The notes: generated from the sequence alone by a model not told the origin. Shown: positions 19,579-28,495, counted from the stretch's first letter. The stretch: 64,000 nt of DNA from Xanthobacteraceae bacterium (GCA_023954195.1 JAMLIK010000001.1:62001-126000); one strand, 5' to 3'. A program made the numbers and translations.

Positions 19579-20736
19579 TCAATTGAAGGCGTCGGGCATA
19601 TTGGCCTTGACGAGCGCCGCCTTGCGCGCGGCCGACCAGCCTTCGGCGAACTTGTCGTCGGCCGGGTTGGTCTTGAGGTAAGCATCCCATGCGGCGGCGA
19701 GGACGCCCTGACGCTTAATCAAGCCATCGTTATGGGCCTGATCTTGCGCGGTCCAGTGGCCGGCCTCCTTGAAGGCTTTCACGGTCCCCGGATGGAACGG
19801 GATCACCCACTGCATGGTCTGGCGCTTGAGTTCGAGGCCGACCGCGCCCGGCGCGCCGTCCTTGTATCCGTCATAGCCCTCGATCATCGCCCTGACGATC
19901 GGATAGATGGTGTCGACGGACTCGGTGCCATAGGCCACGAACAGCGGATAGGGATAGGTGCCCATCTCGATCGGCTTGTCCTTGGCGATGCCGGCGCCGC
20001 ACGTCACGGTGTGCGGCTTGAAGAACGGGCCGATTCCCTGCACGCGCTGCCAGCCGGCCTTGTCGTCCTTGGCCATCGTCGGCCACATCAGGCCGCGCGG
20101 CGAGGTTTCGGCTTCACGGGCCTGTCCGGAAATGGTGGAGGCGAAGGCACCGTCGGCGTCGTTGTTGATGATGCCTTTCCACATCGCGCCGTAGCTTGCG
20201 AATTCGACGATCTTGACGTCGTCCTTGGTGAGGCCGGCGAAGGCGATGATCGCCAGCGCGTTCTGGTTGAGGGCGGGCGAGCCGACCACGAAGCCGAGCC
20301 GCTTGCCCTTGAAGTCCTTCAAGTCCTTGACGCCGATATCGTTGGCGATGCCGACCGAGAGGCCGTTGCAGTCGACGATCGACAGCAGCAGCTGGATCGG
20401 CTGCGGTCCCCATTCGCGGGCGCCGAACTCGAACACGCCTTCCTGCGCGAAATAGCTGCCGGTTCCCATCGCCGAGACCACGGCGCGTTTCGCCCGCAAC
20501 GGCGCGAGGCGCGCGACGTCGTTGCCCGCCGGCAAAACGCGGACGCTGGATTTGTATCTCTCCTGCATCGTCTTGCCGACGGCGACGGCGATGTTGAAGC
20601 CGGACGAGCCGGTGTCGTAGGCCGTGAACGTCATCGACGACGGCAGCTTCACGTCGTCGGCGCGCGCGGTCGCAGAAAACAGCAGCGCGGCGCCGGCTGC
20701 GGCGATAGCGCCGCGTGCAACGATTGAACGAAACAT
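19579..20736 (-). CDS. TAXI family TRAP transporter solute-binding subunit
   Basis: This 385-residue periplasmic protein has a Sec signal peptide (FRSIVARGAIAAAGAALLFS, cleavage probably after TARA near residue 26). Typical TAXI segments are FTAYDTGSSGFNIAVAVG near the start and KGKRLGFVVGSPALNQNA in the middle. The start is preceded by GGGAGGGGCTC. It delivers its ligand to the fused permease 80 bases downstream. The ligand is unknown; dicarboxylates, keto acids and glutamate are known for other TAXI systems. Confidence 0.93.
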   Translation of the reverse strand: MFRSIVARGAIAAAGAALLFSATARADDVKLPSSMTFTAYDTGSSGFNIAVAVGKTMQERYKSSVRVLPAGNDVARLAPLRAKRAVVSAMGTGSYFAQEGVFEFGAREWGPQPIQLLLSIVDCNGLSVGIANDIGVKDLKDFKGKRLGFVVGSPALNQNALAIIAFAGLTKDDVKIVEFASYGAMWKGIINNDADGAFASTISGQAREAETSPRGLMWPTMAKDDKAGWQRVQGIGPFFKPHTVTCGAGIAKDKPIEMGTYPYPLFVAYGTESVDTIYPIVRAMIEGYDGYKDGAPGAVGLELKRQTMQWVIPFHPGTVKAFKEAGHWTAQDQAHNDGLIKRQGVLAAAWDAYLKTNPADDKFAEGWSAARKAALVKANMPDAFN

Positions 20737-20858
20737 GAGCCCCTCCCGTATCGCGTCCGCTTTGCGGATCACATTGTCGTGTGCGGATCATGTCATCGCC
20801 CATGGTCATTGGCAACGCTTAACCTCGCGCGCGCTGTCGCGGCGCCGCGCTTGCCAAA

Positions 20859-21080
20859 TCACGCCTCGATGATCGCGACGATCTGGCCCTCCGCGACCAC
20901 GTCGTCGATCTGGACGAGCACGGTTTTCACCGTTCCGCCGCCGGGGGCGGGGACCGGCAATTCCATCTTCATGGCCTCGACCAGGATGACGTCGTCGCCT
21001 TCATCGATCCGGTCGCCGGGATTGGCCGCCAGCGCGCAGACCCGCCCGGCCACTTCGGTAACGACCCTGGATTCTGCCAT
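20859..21080 (-). CDS. Stand-alone biotin carboxyl carrier protein (biotinyl domain)
   Basis: This 73-residue single-domain protein has the biotinylation motif VEAMKMELPV; the modified lysine is about residue 38. Length equals a bare biotinyl domain, so it must work with separate biotin carboxylase and carboxyltransferase subunits. A carboxyltransferase is encoded 1.2 kb away on the opposite strand; no carboxylase gene is in the window. It heads the TAXI/TRAP strand (122 bases before the binding protein). GGAGAGAACG precedes the start. Confidence 0.9.
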   Translation of the reverse strand: MAESRVVTEVAGRVCALAANPGDRIDEGDDVILVEAMKMELPVPAPGGGTVKTVLVQIDDVVAEGQIVAIIEA

Positions 21081-21107
21081 CGTTCTCTCCGTTTCGTCGT
21101 TTTGACC

Positions 21108-21149
21108 CAAGGCGCTTCATTCAAGGCGTTTCATTCAAGGCGCTTTGAT
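21108..21149. repeat. Three 14-bp tandem repeats upstream of the biotin carrier gene
   Basis: Units read CAAGGCGCTTCATT, CAAGGCGTTTCATT and CAAGGCGCTTTGAT in direct succession. They lie 28-69 bases before the carrier-protein start codon, within its leader or promoter. No function is assigned; a protein-binding array or replication slippage are both possible. Confidence 0.7.
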
Positions 21150-21300
21150 CGAAGACGCCTTGATCCAGGGGCGGAAACCGGTTTTCGCCGCGCGGCCCTG
21201 CGGGTCGCGCAAACGCGGCGTGACAAACCGCGCCGCTGTTCCGTCATGGTGTGAGTGAAAGCCGCATGATGTTTGTCGTTGCAGATTGCCTATGGTGGTT

Positions 21301-21338
21301 TATTCTGCAAGTGGAATTTAATTCCGTATAATAGAATA
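21301..21338. promoter_or_regulatory. AT-rich palindrome upstream of the IclR gene
   Basis: A perfect 13-base palindrome GGAATTTAATTCC (21313-21325) is flanked at similar distances by TATTCT and AGAATA. This is an island of low GC in the 356-base gap between the divergent carrier and IclR genes, and a -10-like TATAAT (21327-21332, within GTATAATAG) adjoins it. It is a likely regulator-binding site and promoter, probably of the adjacent IclR protein. Confidence 0.5.
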
Positions 21339-21436
21339 TGGTGGGGCGGGGTTGCGGCGCGTCCGTGGCCGCAGGGCTTTTGAGTGTTCGCACCCGCGAC
21401 CGCCACGGGTTTTGCGACTCTGAGGGAGGGCGATCG

Positions 21437-22381
21437 ATGGGACGACGATCGGAGCGGCTGACCAGGGCCGGGCCTCTCGCCGATCTGTCCGGCGGCAATG
21501 ACGTGATTCAGGTGGTGTCGCGCGCCTTCGACGTGCTGCGCTGCTTCGAGGGCCACGAGACCCGCCTCGGCAATCTGGAAATCTCCAACCGCTGCGGCCT
21601 GCCGCGATCCACCGTCTCCCGCCTGACTCACACGCTGACCCGCATGGGCCAGTTGATCTATCTTCCGCACGATCAGAAATACCGCATCGGGCCGAGCGCG
21701 GTGGCGATGAGCACCTCGATGCTGCGCGGCTGGCAGGTGCGCGATTTCATCAAGGACCGGCTTGGCGATGTCGCCGACCGGATTCCCGGCACCGTTGGTT
21801 TCGTGATCCCGGATCGTTTCGAACTGGTCTACCTGGAATACGCTCGCTCGGCGGCGGCGCTCGGGCTGCACTCGGGGGTCGGAACGCGGATCGCGATGGG
21901 CCGCACCGCCGCCGGCCACGCCTATGTCGCGGCGCTCGACGATGCCTCCGCCGAGGCGCTGGTCGCGGAGATGGCGCGCGAGCATCCGCAGGACGCCGGC
22001 GCGCTGCGGCCGCGCATGGCGGCGAACCGCGGCCATTTTTTGGAAAAGGGCTATGTCGTGACCTGCGGGCTGTGGAGCCCGCACATCAACGGCATCGCCA
22101 CGCCGATCTGGTCGCCGCAGTATCAGACCTATGCCGTCATCACCATCGGCGTGCTGTCGGCGATGTATGACGAGCGGCGGCTGCACGAGGAGGTTGCGGC
22201 GCCGCTGCGCGCGCTGGCGCGCGACATCGAGGGGGTGCTGTCGCGCCCCGACACCGACATTGTCCGCCGCGCGGCATCCGACGAAATAGCGATCAAACCG
22301 GAGAACACGAATGACATGGCAGCCGGAACTCGACGACCTCGCCCGCCGCGAGGATTTCGCGCGGCGGATGGGCGGCGTTGA
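21437..22381 (+). CDS. IclR family transcriptional regulator
   Basis: This 314-residue regulator has an N-terminal winged helix (VVSRAFDVLRCFEGHETRLGNLEISNRCGLPRSTVSRL) and a C-terminal GAF-like effector domain with GRTAAGHAY. The start was set at MGRRSERL, preceded by GAGGGAGGGCG; 33 more codons are open upstream but are less likely coding. Its 3' end overlaps the carboxyltransferase gene by 71 bases in another frame, so the two are almost certainly co-transcribed. The family generally responds to small organic acids or CoA-pathway intermediates. Confidence 0.9.
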   Translation: MGRRSERLTRAGPLADLSGGNDVIQVVSRAFDVLRCFEGHETRLGNLEISNRCGLPRSTVSRLTHTLTRMGQLIYLPHDQKYRIGPSAVAMSTSMLRGWQVRDFIKDRLGDVADRIPGTVGFVIPDRFELVYLEYARSAAALGLHSGVGTRIAMGRTAAGHAYVAALDDASAEALVAEMAREHPQDAGALRPRMAANRGHFLEKGYVVTCGLWSPHINGIATPIWSPQYQTYAVITIGVLSAMYDERRLHEEVAAPLRALARDIEGVLSRPDTDIVRRAASDEIAIKPENTNDMAAGTRRPRPPRGFRAADGRR

Positions 22382-23870
22382 CAAGGTCAAGCGCCAGCGT
22401 GACCAGGGCCGGCTGAACGTCCGCGAGCGCATCGACCGGCTGGTCGACGGCGGCAGCTTTCACGAGATGGGCGCGGTCGCCGGAATCGGCGAATACGACG
22501 CGGCCGGCGAGCTGACAAAACTGACCCCGGCCAACTGCATTTTCGGCCGCGGCCGGATCGACGGCCGCCCGGTGGTGGTGGTCGGCGACGACTTCACCGT
22601 GCGCGGCGGCTCCGCCGACGCCTCGATCAGCGCCAAGCCGCTGATGGCCGAGGAGATGGCGCGCGATTTCCGGCTGCCGATCATCCGCGTCATCGAGGGC
22701 TCCGGCGGCGGCGGCTCGGTCAAGACCATCGAGACCAAGGGCGCGGCCAACCTGCCCGGCGGCATCGGCGGCACCCGCTGGTACGCGGCCACGACCGGGA
22801 ACATGGCGCGGGTGCCGGTGGTCGGTCTCGGGCTCGGCTCGGTCGCGGGGCTGGGCGCGGCGCGGCTCGCCGCCAGCCATTATTCGGTAATGACCAGGGC
22901 CTCGGCGATGTTCGTGGCGGGGCCGCCGGTGGTGGCGCGGCTCGGCCAGCAACTCGACAAGCAGGAGCTGGGCGGCTGGGAGATTCAGACCAAGGCCGGC
23001 GCCATCGATCACGCGGTGGAGACCGAGGAGGAGGCGTTCGCCTGCGCCCGGCGCTTCCTGTCCTATCTGCCGTCGTCGGTGCATGAGCTGCCGCCGACGC
23101 TGCCGTGCGACGACGATCCGGAACGCGCCGACGAGAAGCTGATGAAGGCGGTGCCGCGCAGCAAGCGGCAGGTCTACAAGATGCGGCCGATCGTCGAGTC
23201 GGTGGTGGACAAGGGTTCGTTCTTCGAGATCGGGCAGAATTTCGGCCGTTCGATCATCGCGGGCCTGGCGCGGCTTGAGGGGCGCGCGGTACTGCTGCTC
23301 GCCAGCGATCCCTATCACTATGGCGGATCGTGGACCTCGGACGCCTGCGACAAGGTGATCCGCTTCGTCGATCTGGCCGAGACCTTCCACCTGCCGGTGG
23401 TCTATCTGATGGATTGCCCCGGCTTCATGATCGGGCTGGAGGCGGAAAAGGCCGCCACCATCCGCCATGGCGTGCGCGCCATGGCGGCCGTCAACCAGAG
23501 CACGGTGCCGTGGTGCACGATCATCGTGCGCAACGCCTTCGGCGTCGCCGGCGTGGTGCATCAGCCGGCGGACCGCTTCTCGATGCGTTATGCGTGGCCG
23601 TCGGCGTCGTGGGGCTCGCTGCCGCTGGAGGGCGGCATCGAGGCCGCCTATCGCGCCGACCTCGACGCCGCGCCCGACCGGCAGGCCAAGATGCGCGAAA
23701 TCGAGGAGCGGCTGAACAAGCTGCGCTCGCCGTTTCGCTCGGCCGAGAAATTCTGGGTCGAGGAGATCATCGACCCGCGCCGGACGCGGTCGCTGCTGTG
23801 CGAATTCGCGCGCCTCGCCGAGCGCCTCGGCACGCCGGGGATCGCCGGCAACATGGCGATCCGGCCGTAA
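22311..23870 (+). CDS. Acyl-CoA carboxylase, carboxyltransferase (beta) subunit
   Basis: This 519-residue protein of the crotonase-like carboxyltransferase fold has an N-terminal half (VRERIDRLVDGGSFHEMG; EGSGGGGSVKTIE) and a C-terminal half (LMDCPGFMIGLEAEKAATIRHGVRAM). It would transfer carboxyl from biotin to an acyl-CoA such as propionyl-, acetyl- or methylcrotonyl-CoA. The 71-base overlap with the IclR gene indicates coupled expression. A biotin carrier protein is encoded divergently nearby, but the biotin carboxylase must lie elsewhere. Which acyl-CoA is used cannot be told. Confidence 0.9.
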   Translation: MTWQPELDDLARREDFARRMGGVDKVKRQRDQGRLNVRERIDRLVDGGSFHEMGAVAGIGEYDAAGELTKLTPANCIFGRGRIDGRPVVVVGDDFTVRGGSADASISAKPLMAEEMARDFRLPIIRVIEGSGGGGSVKTIETKGAANLPGGIGGTRWYAATTGNMARVPVVGLGLGSVAGLGAARLAASHYSVMTRASAMFVAGPPVVARLGQQLDKQELGGWEIQTKAGAIDHAVETEEEAFACARRFLSYLPSSVHELPPTLPCDDDPERADEKLMKAVPRSKRQVYKMRPIVESVVDKGSFFEIGQNFGRSIIAGLARLEGRAVLLLASDPYHYGGSWTSDACDKVIRFVDLAETFHLPVVYLMDCPGFMIGLEAEKAATIRHGVRAMAAVNQSTVPWCTIIVRNAFGVAGVVHQPADRFSMRYAWPSASWGSLPLEGGIEAAYRADLDAAPDRQAKMREIEERLNKLRSPFRSAEKFWVEEIIDPRRTRSLLCEFARLAERLGTPGIAGNMAIRP

Positions 23871-23902
23871 GCCAGGACGGCACGCCGCGCATTGAGAAAG
23901 AC

Positions 23903-23977
23903 CGTCATTGCCGGGCTCGACCCGGCAATCCATCTTTTTCAAGGAGATGGATGCGCGGATCAAGCCCGCGCATGACG
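23903..23977. repeat. Family B palindrome, core-only copy
   Basis: It has CGTCATTGCCGGGCTCGACC and the inverse-related GGATCAAGCCCGCGCATGAC. Unlike the three full copies, no GAGC/GCTC outer inverted repeat can be found at the expected distance. Confidence 0.75.
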
Positions 23978-24020
23978 GCGGTTGATGGCGTCAAAATCTG
24001 AAAGGCTTTTGCAACGCCTT

Positions 24021-24803
24021 TTATTTCCCGCCGCGCTTGCGGCTGAGAAACTCGCCCATCAGCCGGTGCGGTTCGTCGGTGAGATACGAGCGGCCGAACG
24101 CCCCGACCGACACCGCGACCGATTCCTTCAACGGAAGCTCCTCCCACTGCCGCAGCAGCGCCTTCTGGTCGCGCAGCGCTTGCGGGCCGCATTCCAGCAA
24201 CATGTCCACGAGCCGCGCGACGGCGGCGTCGAGCGGCTCGCCTTCGCCGGCGACGGCGTCGATCAGGCCCCAGTCGAGCGCCTTCGGCGCGTCGATGGTG
24301 GCGGCGGTCATCAAGAGCCAGCGCGCGCGGCCCCAGCCGATCAGGCGCGGCAACAGCGCGGCGTGGATCACCGAGGGGATGCCGACCCGCACCTCCGGCA
24401 TCGCGAATTTGGCGTCCGCGGCCGCCACCCGGAAATCGCAGGCGGCGGCGACTTCCAGCCCGCCGCCGAGACACCAGCCCGGCATCCGCGCGATCGTCGG
24501 CGCGGGAAAATCGCGCACCGCCTCGCACAGATCGCGCAGGCCGGAGATGAAGCGCTCGGCGCCGGCCTGGTCGAGCGTCGCCATTTCCTTGATGTCGGCG
24601 CCGCCGATCATGCTCTTTTCGGTTCCGCCGGCGAGGATCAGCGCGCGAATCCCGCCATCCGCCGCCAGCGTCGTCAATCCCTCGGTGACGGCTCCGATCA
24701 CCGGCGTGTTGAGGATGGTGAGGGGCCCGGCGTTGCTGATGGTGAGCCGGAGCACGCCGCGCGCCTCGTGCGTCACGCCGCAATGGGAATTAATCATCTG
24801 CAT
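24021..24803 (-). CDS. Enoyl-CoA hydratase/isomerase family protein
   Basis: This 260-residue crotonase-fold protein has oxyanion-hole segments SMIGGADIKEM and GWCLGGGLEVAAACD. Both catalytic glutamate positions of hydratases appear present (GGGLE and AMPEVRVG). It would hydrate an enoyl-CoA. It is transcribed divergently from the TetR gene, and the valine-pathway genes lie just beyond, so it may supply the methacrylyl-CoA hydratase step missing from that cluster (inference). The start was chosen at MQMINSH; a second ATG two codons on is equally possible and the ribosome site is weak. Confidence 0.87.
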   Translation of the reverse strand: MQMINSHCGVTHEARGVLRLTISNAGPLTILNTPVIGAVTEGLTTLAADGGIRALILAGGTEKSMIGGADIKEMATLDQAGAERFISGLRDLCEAVRDFPAPTIARMPGWCLGGGLEVAAACDFRVAAADAKFAMPEVRVGIPSVIHAALLPRLIGWGRARWLLMTAATIDAPKALDWGLIDAVAGEGEPLDAAVARLVDMLLECGPQALRDQKALLRQWEELPLKESVAVSVGAFGRSYLTDEPHRLMGEFLSRKRGGK

Positions 24804-24952
24804 CGGGAATGTCTCGCTCGGGTCAGGAAGGAAGGCGAAGGGCGGGCGTCGATTGTAAATACCCCAGCCCGGATTACATTTCGACCTTATCCTTGCCGCG
24901 CTTTCATTATATGATCCGCAACATGCCATGGATGCGTTGATTGGGAGCCGTG

Positions 24953-25621
24953 ATGCGCTACGCGAAGGATCACAAGCAGGAAACCCACGCCCGCATCGTC
25001 CGGAAAGCCTCGGTCAAGCTGCGCGAGCGCGGCGCGCACGGCATCGGCGTCGCCGGCCTGATGAAGGAAGCCGGCCTTACTCACGGCGGCTTTTACGCCC
25101 ACTTCGACTCGCGCGAGGCGCTGGTGGTCGAGGCCTTCGGCGACGCGATGGATCGCTCGCTGGCGGTGTGGCGGCGCAAGATCGAGCCGCTGCCGCCGGC
25201 CGACCGCTTCCGGGCCATCGTGGAAACCTATCTCGGCCCCGCCCATCGCGACGATTCGGGCCATGGCTGCGCGCTGCCGGCGCTGGCCGCCGAGCTCGCG
25301 CGCGAGAGCGTGAAGACCCGCCGGGCGCTCGCCGCCAAGATCGAGGACATGGTGGGACTGCTGGCCGAACAGGTTCCGGACGCCTCAGGCGGCGCGGCCC
25401 GGAAGCAGGCGTTGGCGGCGCTCGCCACCATGGTCGGGGCGGTGGTGCTGGCGCGCGCCAGCGGACCGGGCGAACTGTCGGACGACATTCTCGCCGCCGG
25501 CCGTGACGCCGTGCTGGACAAGCCCGCGCCAGGCGGGACGCGCGCCAAGGGGCCCGCCAAGGCCGCCGGCAAGACCGCCGGCAAGGCCGCCATCAAGGCC
25601 GCCGCGAGCCGGGCCACCTGA
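24953..25621 (+). CDS. TetR family transcriptional regulator with Lys/Ala-rich C-terminal tail
   Basis: This 222-residue protein has an N-terminal TetR helix-turn-helix (GVAGLMKEAGLTHGGFYAHF) and an all-helical ligand domain containing the GCALPALAAE segment. The last 30 or so residues (about 193-222) consist of alanine, glycine and lysine repeats (AKGPAKAAGKTAGKAAIK), resembling histone-H1-like tails, which is unusual in this family. GGGAG precedes the ATG. It lies between the divergent enoyl-CoA hydratase and mmsA and probably controls one or both. Confidence 0.9.
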   Translation: MRYAKDHKQETHARIVRKASVKLRERGAHGIGVAGLMKEAGLTHGGFYAHFDSREALVVEAFGDAMDRSLAVWRRKIEPLPPADRFRAIVETYLGPAHRDDSGHGCALPALAAELARESVKTRRALAAKIEDMVGLLAEQVPDASGGAARKQALAALATMVGAVVLARASGPGELSDDILAAGRDAVLDKPAPGGTRAKGPAKAAGKTAGKAAIKAAASRAT

Positions 25622-25761
25622 CGCGGCGACGGCGGCTGCGCTATTGGCGCGGCTGCACAAGCGATATCTGCATTTTCGCAACCGGGTTGCGCGGAGAATC
25701 CATTTTCAAAAGCCGGACGGAAGGGCCAAACTGTCCCCAGTAGGATTTTCTGGAGGAAAAC

Positions 25762-27255
25762 ATGCGCTCGATCGGACATTTCATCGGCGGCAAGGCCGTC
25801 AACGGCACATCCGGACGCTTCGCCGACGTCTACCAGCCGATGACCGGCGACGTGCAGGCGCAGGTCGCGCTGGCGACCAAGGCGGAGCTTCGCGCCGCCG
25901 TCGAGAACGCCAAGGCCGCGCAGCCGGCGTGGGCGGCCACCAACCCGCAGCGCCGCGCCCGCGTGCTGATGAAATTCCTCGAACTGGTGGCGCGCGACAA
26001 CGACACCATGGCCGAATTGCTGGCGCGCGAGCACGGCAAGACCTTTCCCGACGCCAAGGGCGACATCCTGCGCGGCGTCGAGGTCGTGGAATTCGTGCTC
26101 GGGGTGCCGCACCTGATGAAGGGCGAGTACACCGAGGGCGCGGGGCCGGGGATCGACATCTACTCGATGCGCCAGCCGCTCGGCGTGGTCGCCGGCATCA
26201 CCCCGTTCAACTTCCCGGCGATGATCCCGATGTGGCAGTTCGCCCCCGCCATCGCCGCCGGCAACGCCTTCATCCTCAAGCCCTCGGAGCGCGATCCCGG
26301 CGTGCCGATGCGTCTCGCCGAGCTGATGCTGGAGGCCGGCCTGCCGCCGGGCATCCTCAACGTCGTCAACGGCGACAAGGACGCCGTCGACGCCATCCTC
26401 GACGATCCGGACATCTCGGCGGTCGGCTTCGTCGGCTCCTCGGCCATCGCGCAATACATCTACGAGCGCGCGGCGCAGACCGGGAAGCGCGCGCAGTGCT
26501 TCGGCGGCGCCAAGAACCACATGATCGTGATGCCCGACGCCGACATGGATCAGGCGGTCGACGCGCTGGTCGGCGCCGGCTACGGCGCCGCCGGCGAGCG
26601 CTGCATGGCGGTGTCGGTCGCGGTGCCGGTCGGCAAGACCACCGGCGACCGGCTGATGGAAAAGCTGATCCCGCGGGTCGAGAACCTGAAGATCGGCCCG
26701 TCGCTCGATCCGACCGCCGACTTCGGTCCGCTGGTCACCAAGGCGGCGCTGGAGCGGGTGCGCAACTACGTCGATATCGGCGTCAAGGAAGGCGCGACGC
26801 TCGCGGTCGACGGCCGCGGCTTCAAGATGCAGGGCTATGAGAACGGCTTCTACATGGGCGGCTGCCTGTTCGACAACGTCACCCGCGACATGCGCATCTA
26901 CAAGGAGGAGATTTTCGGGCCGGTGCTGTCGGTGGTGCGCGCGCACGATTTCGACGAGGCGCTGCGGCTGCCGTCCGAGCACGAATACGGCAACGGCGTC
27001 GCCATCTTCACCCGCGACGGGGACTCGGCGCGCGAATTCGCGGCCCGCGTCAATGTCGGCATGGTCGGCATCAACGTGCCGATTCCGGTGCCGGTGGCCT
27101 ATTTCTCGTTCGGCGGCTGGAAGCGCTCCGGCTTCGGCGACCTCAACCAGTACGGCGCGGATTCGATCCGCTTCTATACCAAGACCAAGACGGTGACCGC
27201 GCGCTGGCCCTCCGGCGTCAAGGAAGGCGCCGACTTCGCGATGCCGACCAGCTAG
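25762..27255 (+). CDS. mmsA: Methylmalonate-semialdehyde dehydrogenase (CoA-acylating)
   Basis: This 497-residue aldehyde dehydrogenase converts methylmalonate semialdehyde and CoA to propionyl-CoA in valine breakdown. The catalytic cysteine is about residue 281 in GAAGERCMAVSVAV, the MmsA-type context. Other family motifs are GITPFNFPAMIPMW, KPSERDPG and FGGAKNHM. GGAGGAAAAC precedes the start. It opens a run of valine-catabolic genes; a perfect hairpin separates it from the next gene. Confidence 0.95.
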   Translation: MRSIGHFIGGKAVNGTSGRFADVYQPMTGDVQAQVALATKAELRAAVENAKAAQPAWAATNPQRRARVLMKFLELVARDNDTMAELLAREHGKTFPDAKGDILRGVEVVEFVLGVPHLMKGEYTEGAGPGIDIYSMRQPLGVVAGITPFNFPAMIPMWQFAPAIAAGNAFILKPSERDPGVPMRLAELMLEAGLPPGILNVVNGDKDAVDAILDDPDISAVGFVGSSAIAQYIYERAAQTGKRAQCFGGAKNHMIVMPDADMDQAVDALVGAGYGAAGERCMAVSVAVPVGKTTGDRLMEKLIPRVENLKIGPSLDPTADFGPLVTKAALERVRNYVDIGVKEGATLAVDGRGFKMQGYENGFYMGGCLFDNVTRDMRIYKEEIFGPVLSVVRAHDFDEALRLPSEHEYGNGVAIFTRDGDSAREFAARVNVGMVGINVPIPVPVAYFSFGGWKRSGFGDLNQYGADSIRFYTKTKTVTARWPSGVKEGADFAMPTS

Positions 27256-27285
27256 GTCGCGGTCCGGACTGATATAATCACGAGA

Positions 27286-27318
27286 CCGACGGGCCCCGCT
27301 CAACGCGGGGCCCGTCGG
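27286..27318 (+). terminator. Perfect hairpin between mmsA and the acyl-CoA dehydrogenase gene
   Basis: A 14-bp perfect stem (CCGACGGGCCCCGC with its complement) closes a 5-base TCAAC loop, 31 bases after the mmsA stop. There is no T-run; the gene start follows 32 bases later. It could attenuate read-through or protect the mmsA mRNA. Confidence 0.65.
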
Positions 27319-27349
27319 AATGCAGCGGAAAAGCACGCAGCGGGGAGAG

Positions 27350-28495
27350 ATGCAGTTCGCGCTCAATGAAGACCAGATCGCGGTCCGCGACATGGCGCGG
27401 AATTTCGCGGCCGAGAAGATCGCGCCGTTCGCGCTGAAATGGGACGAGGAGAAGCACTTTCCCGTCGACGTGATGCGGGAGGCGGCGAGCCTCGGCATCG
27501 GCGGCATCTACATCCGCGACGACGTCGGCGGCTCGGCGCTGACCCGCTTCGACGCCGCGCTGATCTTCGAGGCCCTGGCGCAGGGCTGCCCGACGGTGTC
27601 GTCGTTCATCTCGATTCATAACATGGCGTCGTGGATGATCGACGCCTACGGTTCAGATGAACAGCGGCACAAGTGGCTGCCGAGACTCTGCACCATGGAG
27701 AGCCTTGCGAGCTATTGCCTGACCGAGCCCGGCGCGGGCTCGGACGCCTCCGCCTTGCGCACCCGCGCGACGCGCGACGGCGACCACTATGTGCTCAACG
27801 GCCAGAAGCAGTTCATCTCCGGCGCGGGCGGCACCGATCTCTTGGTGGCGATGGTGCGCACCGGCGACGCCGGCCCCGGCGGCATCTCGACGCTGGTGAT
27901 CGACGCCACCACGCCGGGCGTCTCGTTCGGCGCCAACGAGCGCAAGATGGGCTGGAACGCGCAGCCGACGCGCGCCGTGATTTTCGAGAACGCCCGCGTG
28001 CCGGTCGCCAATCGCCTGGGCGACGAGGGCATCGGCTTCAAGATCGCGATGGCCGGGCTCGACGGCGGCCGGCTCAACATCGCCGCCTGTTCGCTCGGCG
28101 GCGCGCAGGCGGCGCTTGATAAAACGCTTGGCTACATGAAGGAGCGCAAGGCGTTCGGCAAGCGGCTCGACGAGTTTCAGGCGTTGCAGTTCCGCCTCGC
28201 CGACATGGCGACCGAGCTGGAGGCGGCCCGCACCTTTTTGTGGCGCGCGGCGGCGGCGCTCGACCGCAAGGACGCCGATGCCTCGATGCTGTGCGCGATG
28301 GCCAAGCGTTTCGGCACCGATGTCGGCTTCGACGTCGCCAATCAGGCTCTGCAACTGCATGGCGGCTACGGCTATCTGGCGGAATACGGCATCGAGAAGA
28401 TCGTCCGCGACCTGCGCGTGCATCAGATTCTCGAAGGCACCAACGAGATCATGCGGCTGATCGTATCGCGAAAACTTATCGAGGGCGCGCGATGA
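27350..28495 (+). CDS. Acyl-CoA dehydrogenase, isobutyryl-CoA dehydrogenase-like
   Basis: This 381-residue FAD enzyme has the family sequence order SYCLTEPGAGSDAS, NGQKQFISGAG, ERKAFGKRLDEFQALQF, LQLHGGYGYLAEYGIEK and the catalytic glutamate in QILEGTNEIMRL. Position between mmsA and a 3-hydroxyisobutyryl-CoA-hydrolase-like gene makes isobutyryl-CoA the likely substrate. The start was placed at MQFALNEDQ because GGGGAGAG precedes it. The stop overlaps the next start (ATGA). Confidence 0.93.
   Translation: MQFALNEDQIAVRDMARNFAAEKIAPFALKWDEEKHFPVDVMREAASLGIGGIYIRDDVGGSALTRFDAALIFEALAQGCPTVSSFISIHNMASWMIDAYGSDEQRHKWLPRLCTMESLASYCLTEPGAGSDASALRTRATRDGDHYVLNGQKQFISGAGGTDLLVAMVRTGDAGPGGISTLVIDATTPGVSFGANERKMGWNAQPTRAVIFENARVPVANRLGDEGIGFKIAMAGLDGGRLNIAACSLGGAQAALDKTLGYMKERKAFGKRLDEFQALQFRLADMATELEAARTFLWRAAAALDRKDADASMLCAMAKRFGTDVGFDVANQALQLHGGYGYLAEYGIEKIVRDLRVHQILEGTNEIMRLIVSRKLIEGAR

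Noticed and set aside
25228-27507. 759-codon minus-strand frame over TetR and mmsA
   Set aside because: It is a shadow frame; the plus-strand genes carry catalytic motifs.
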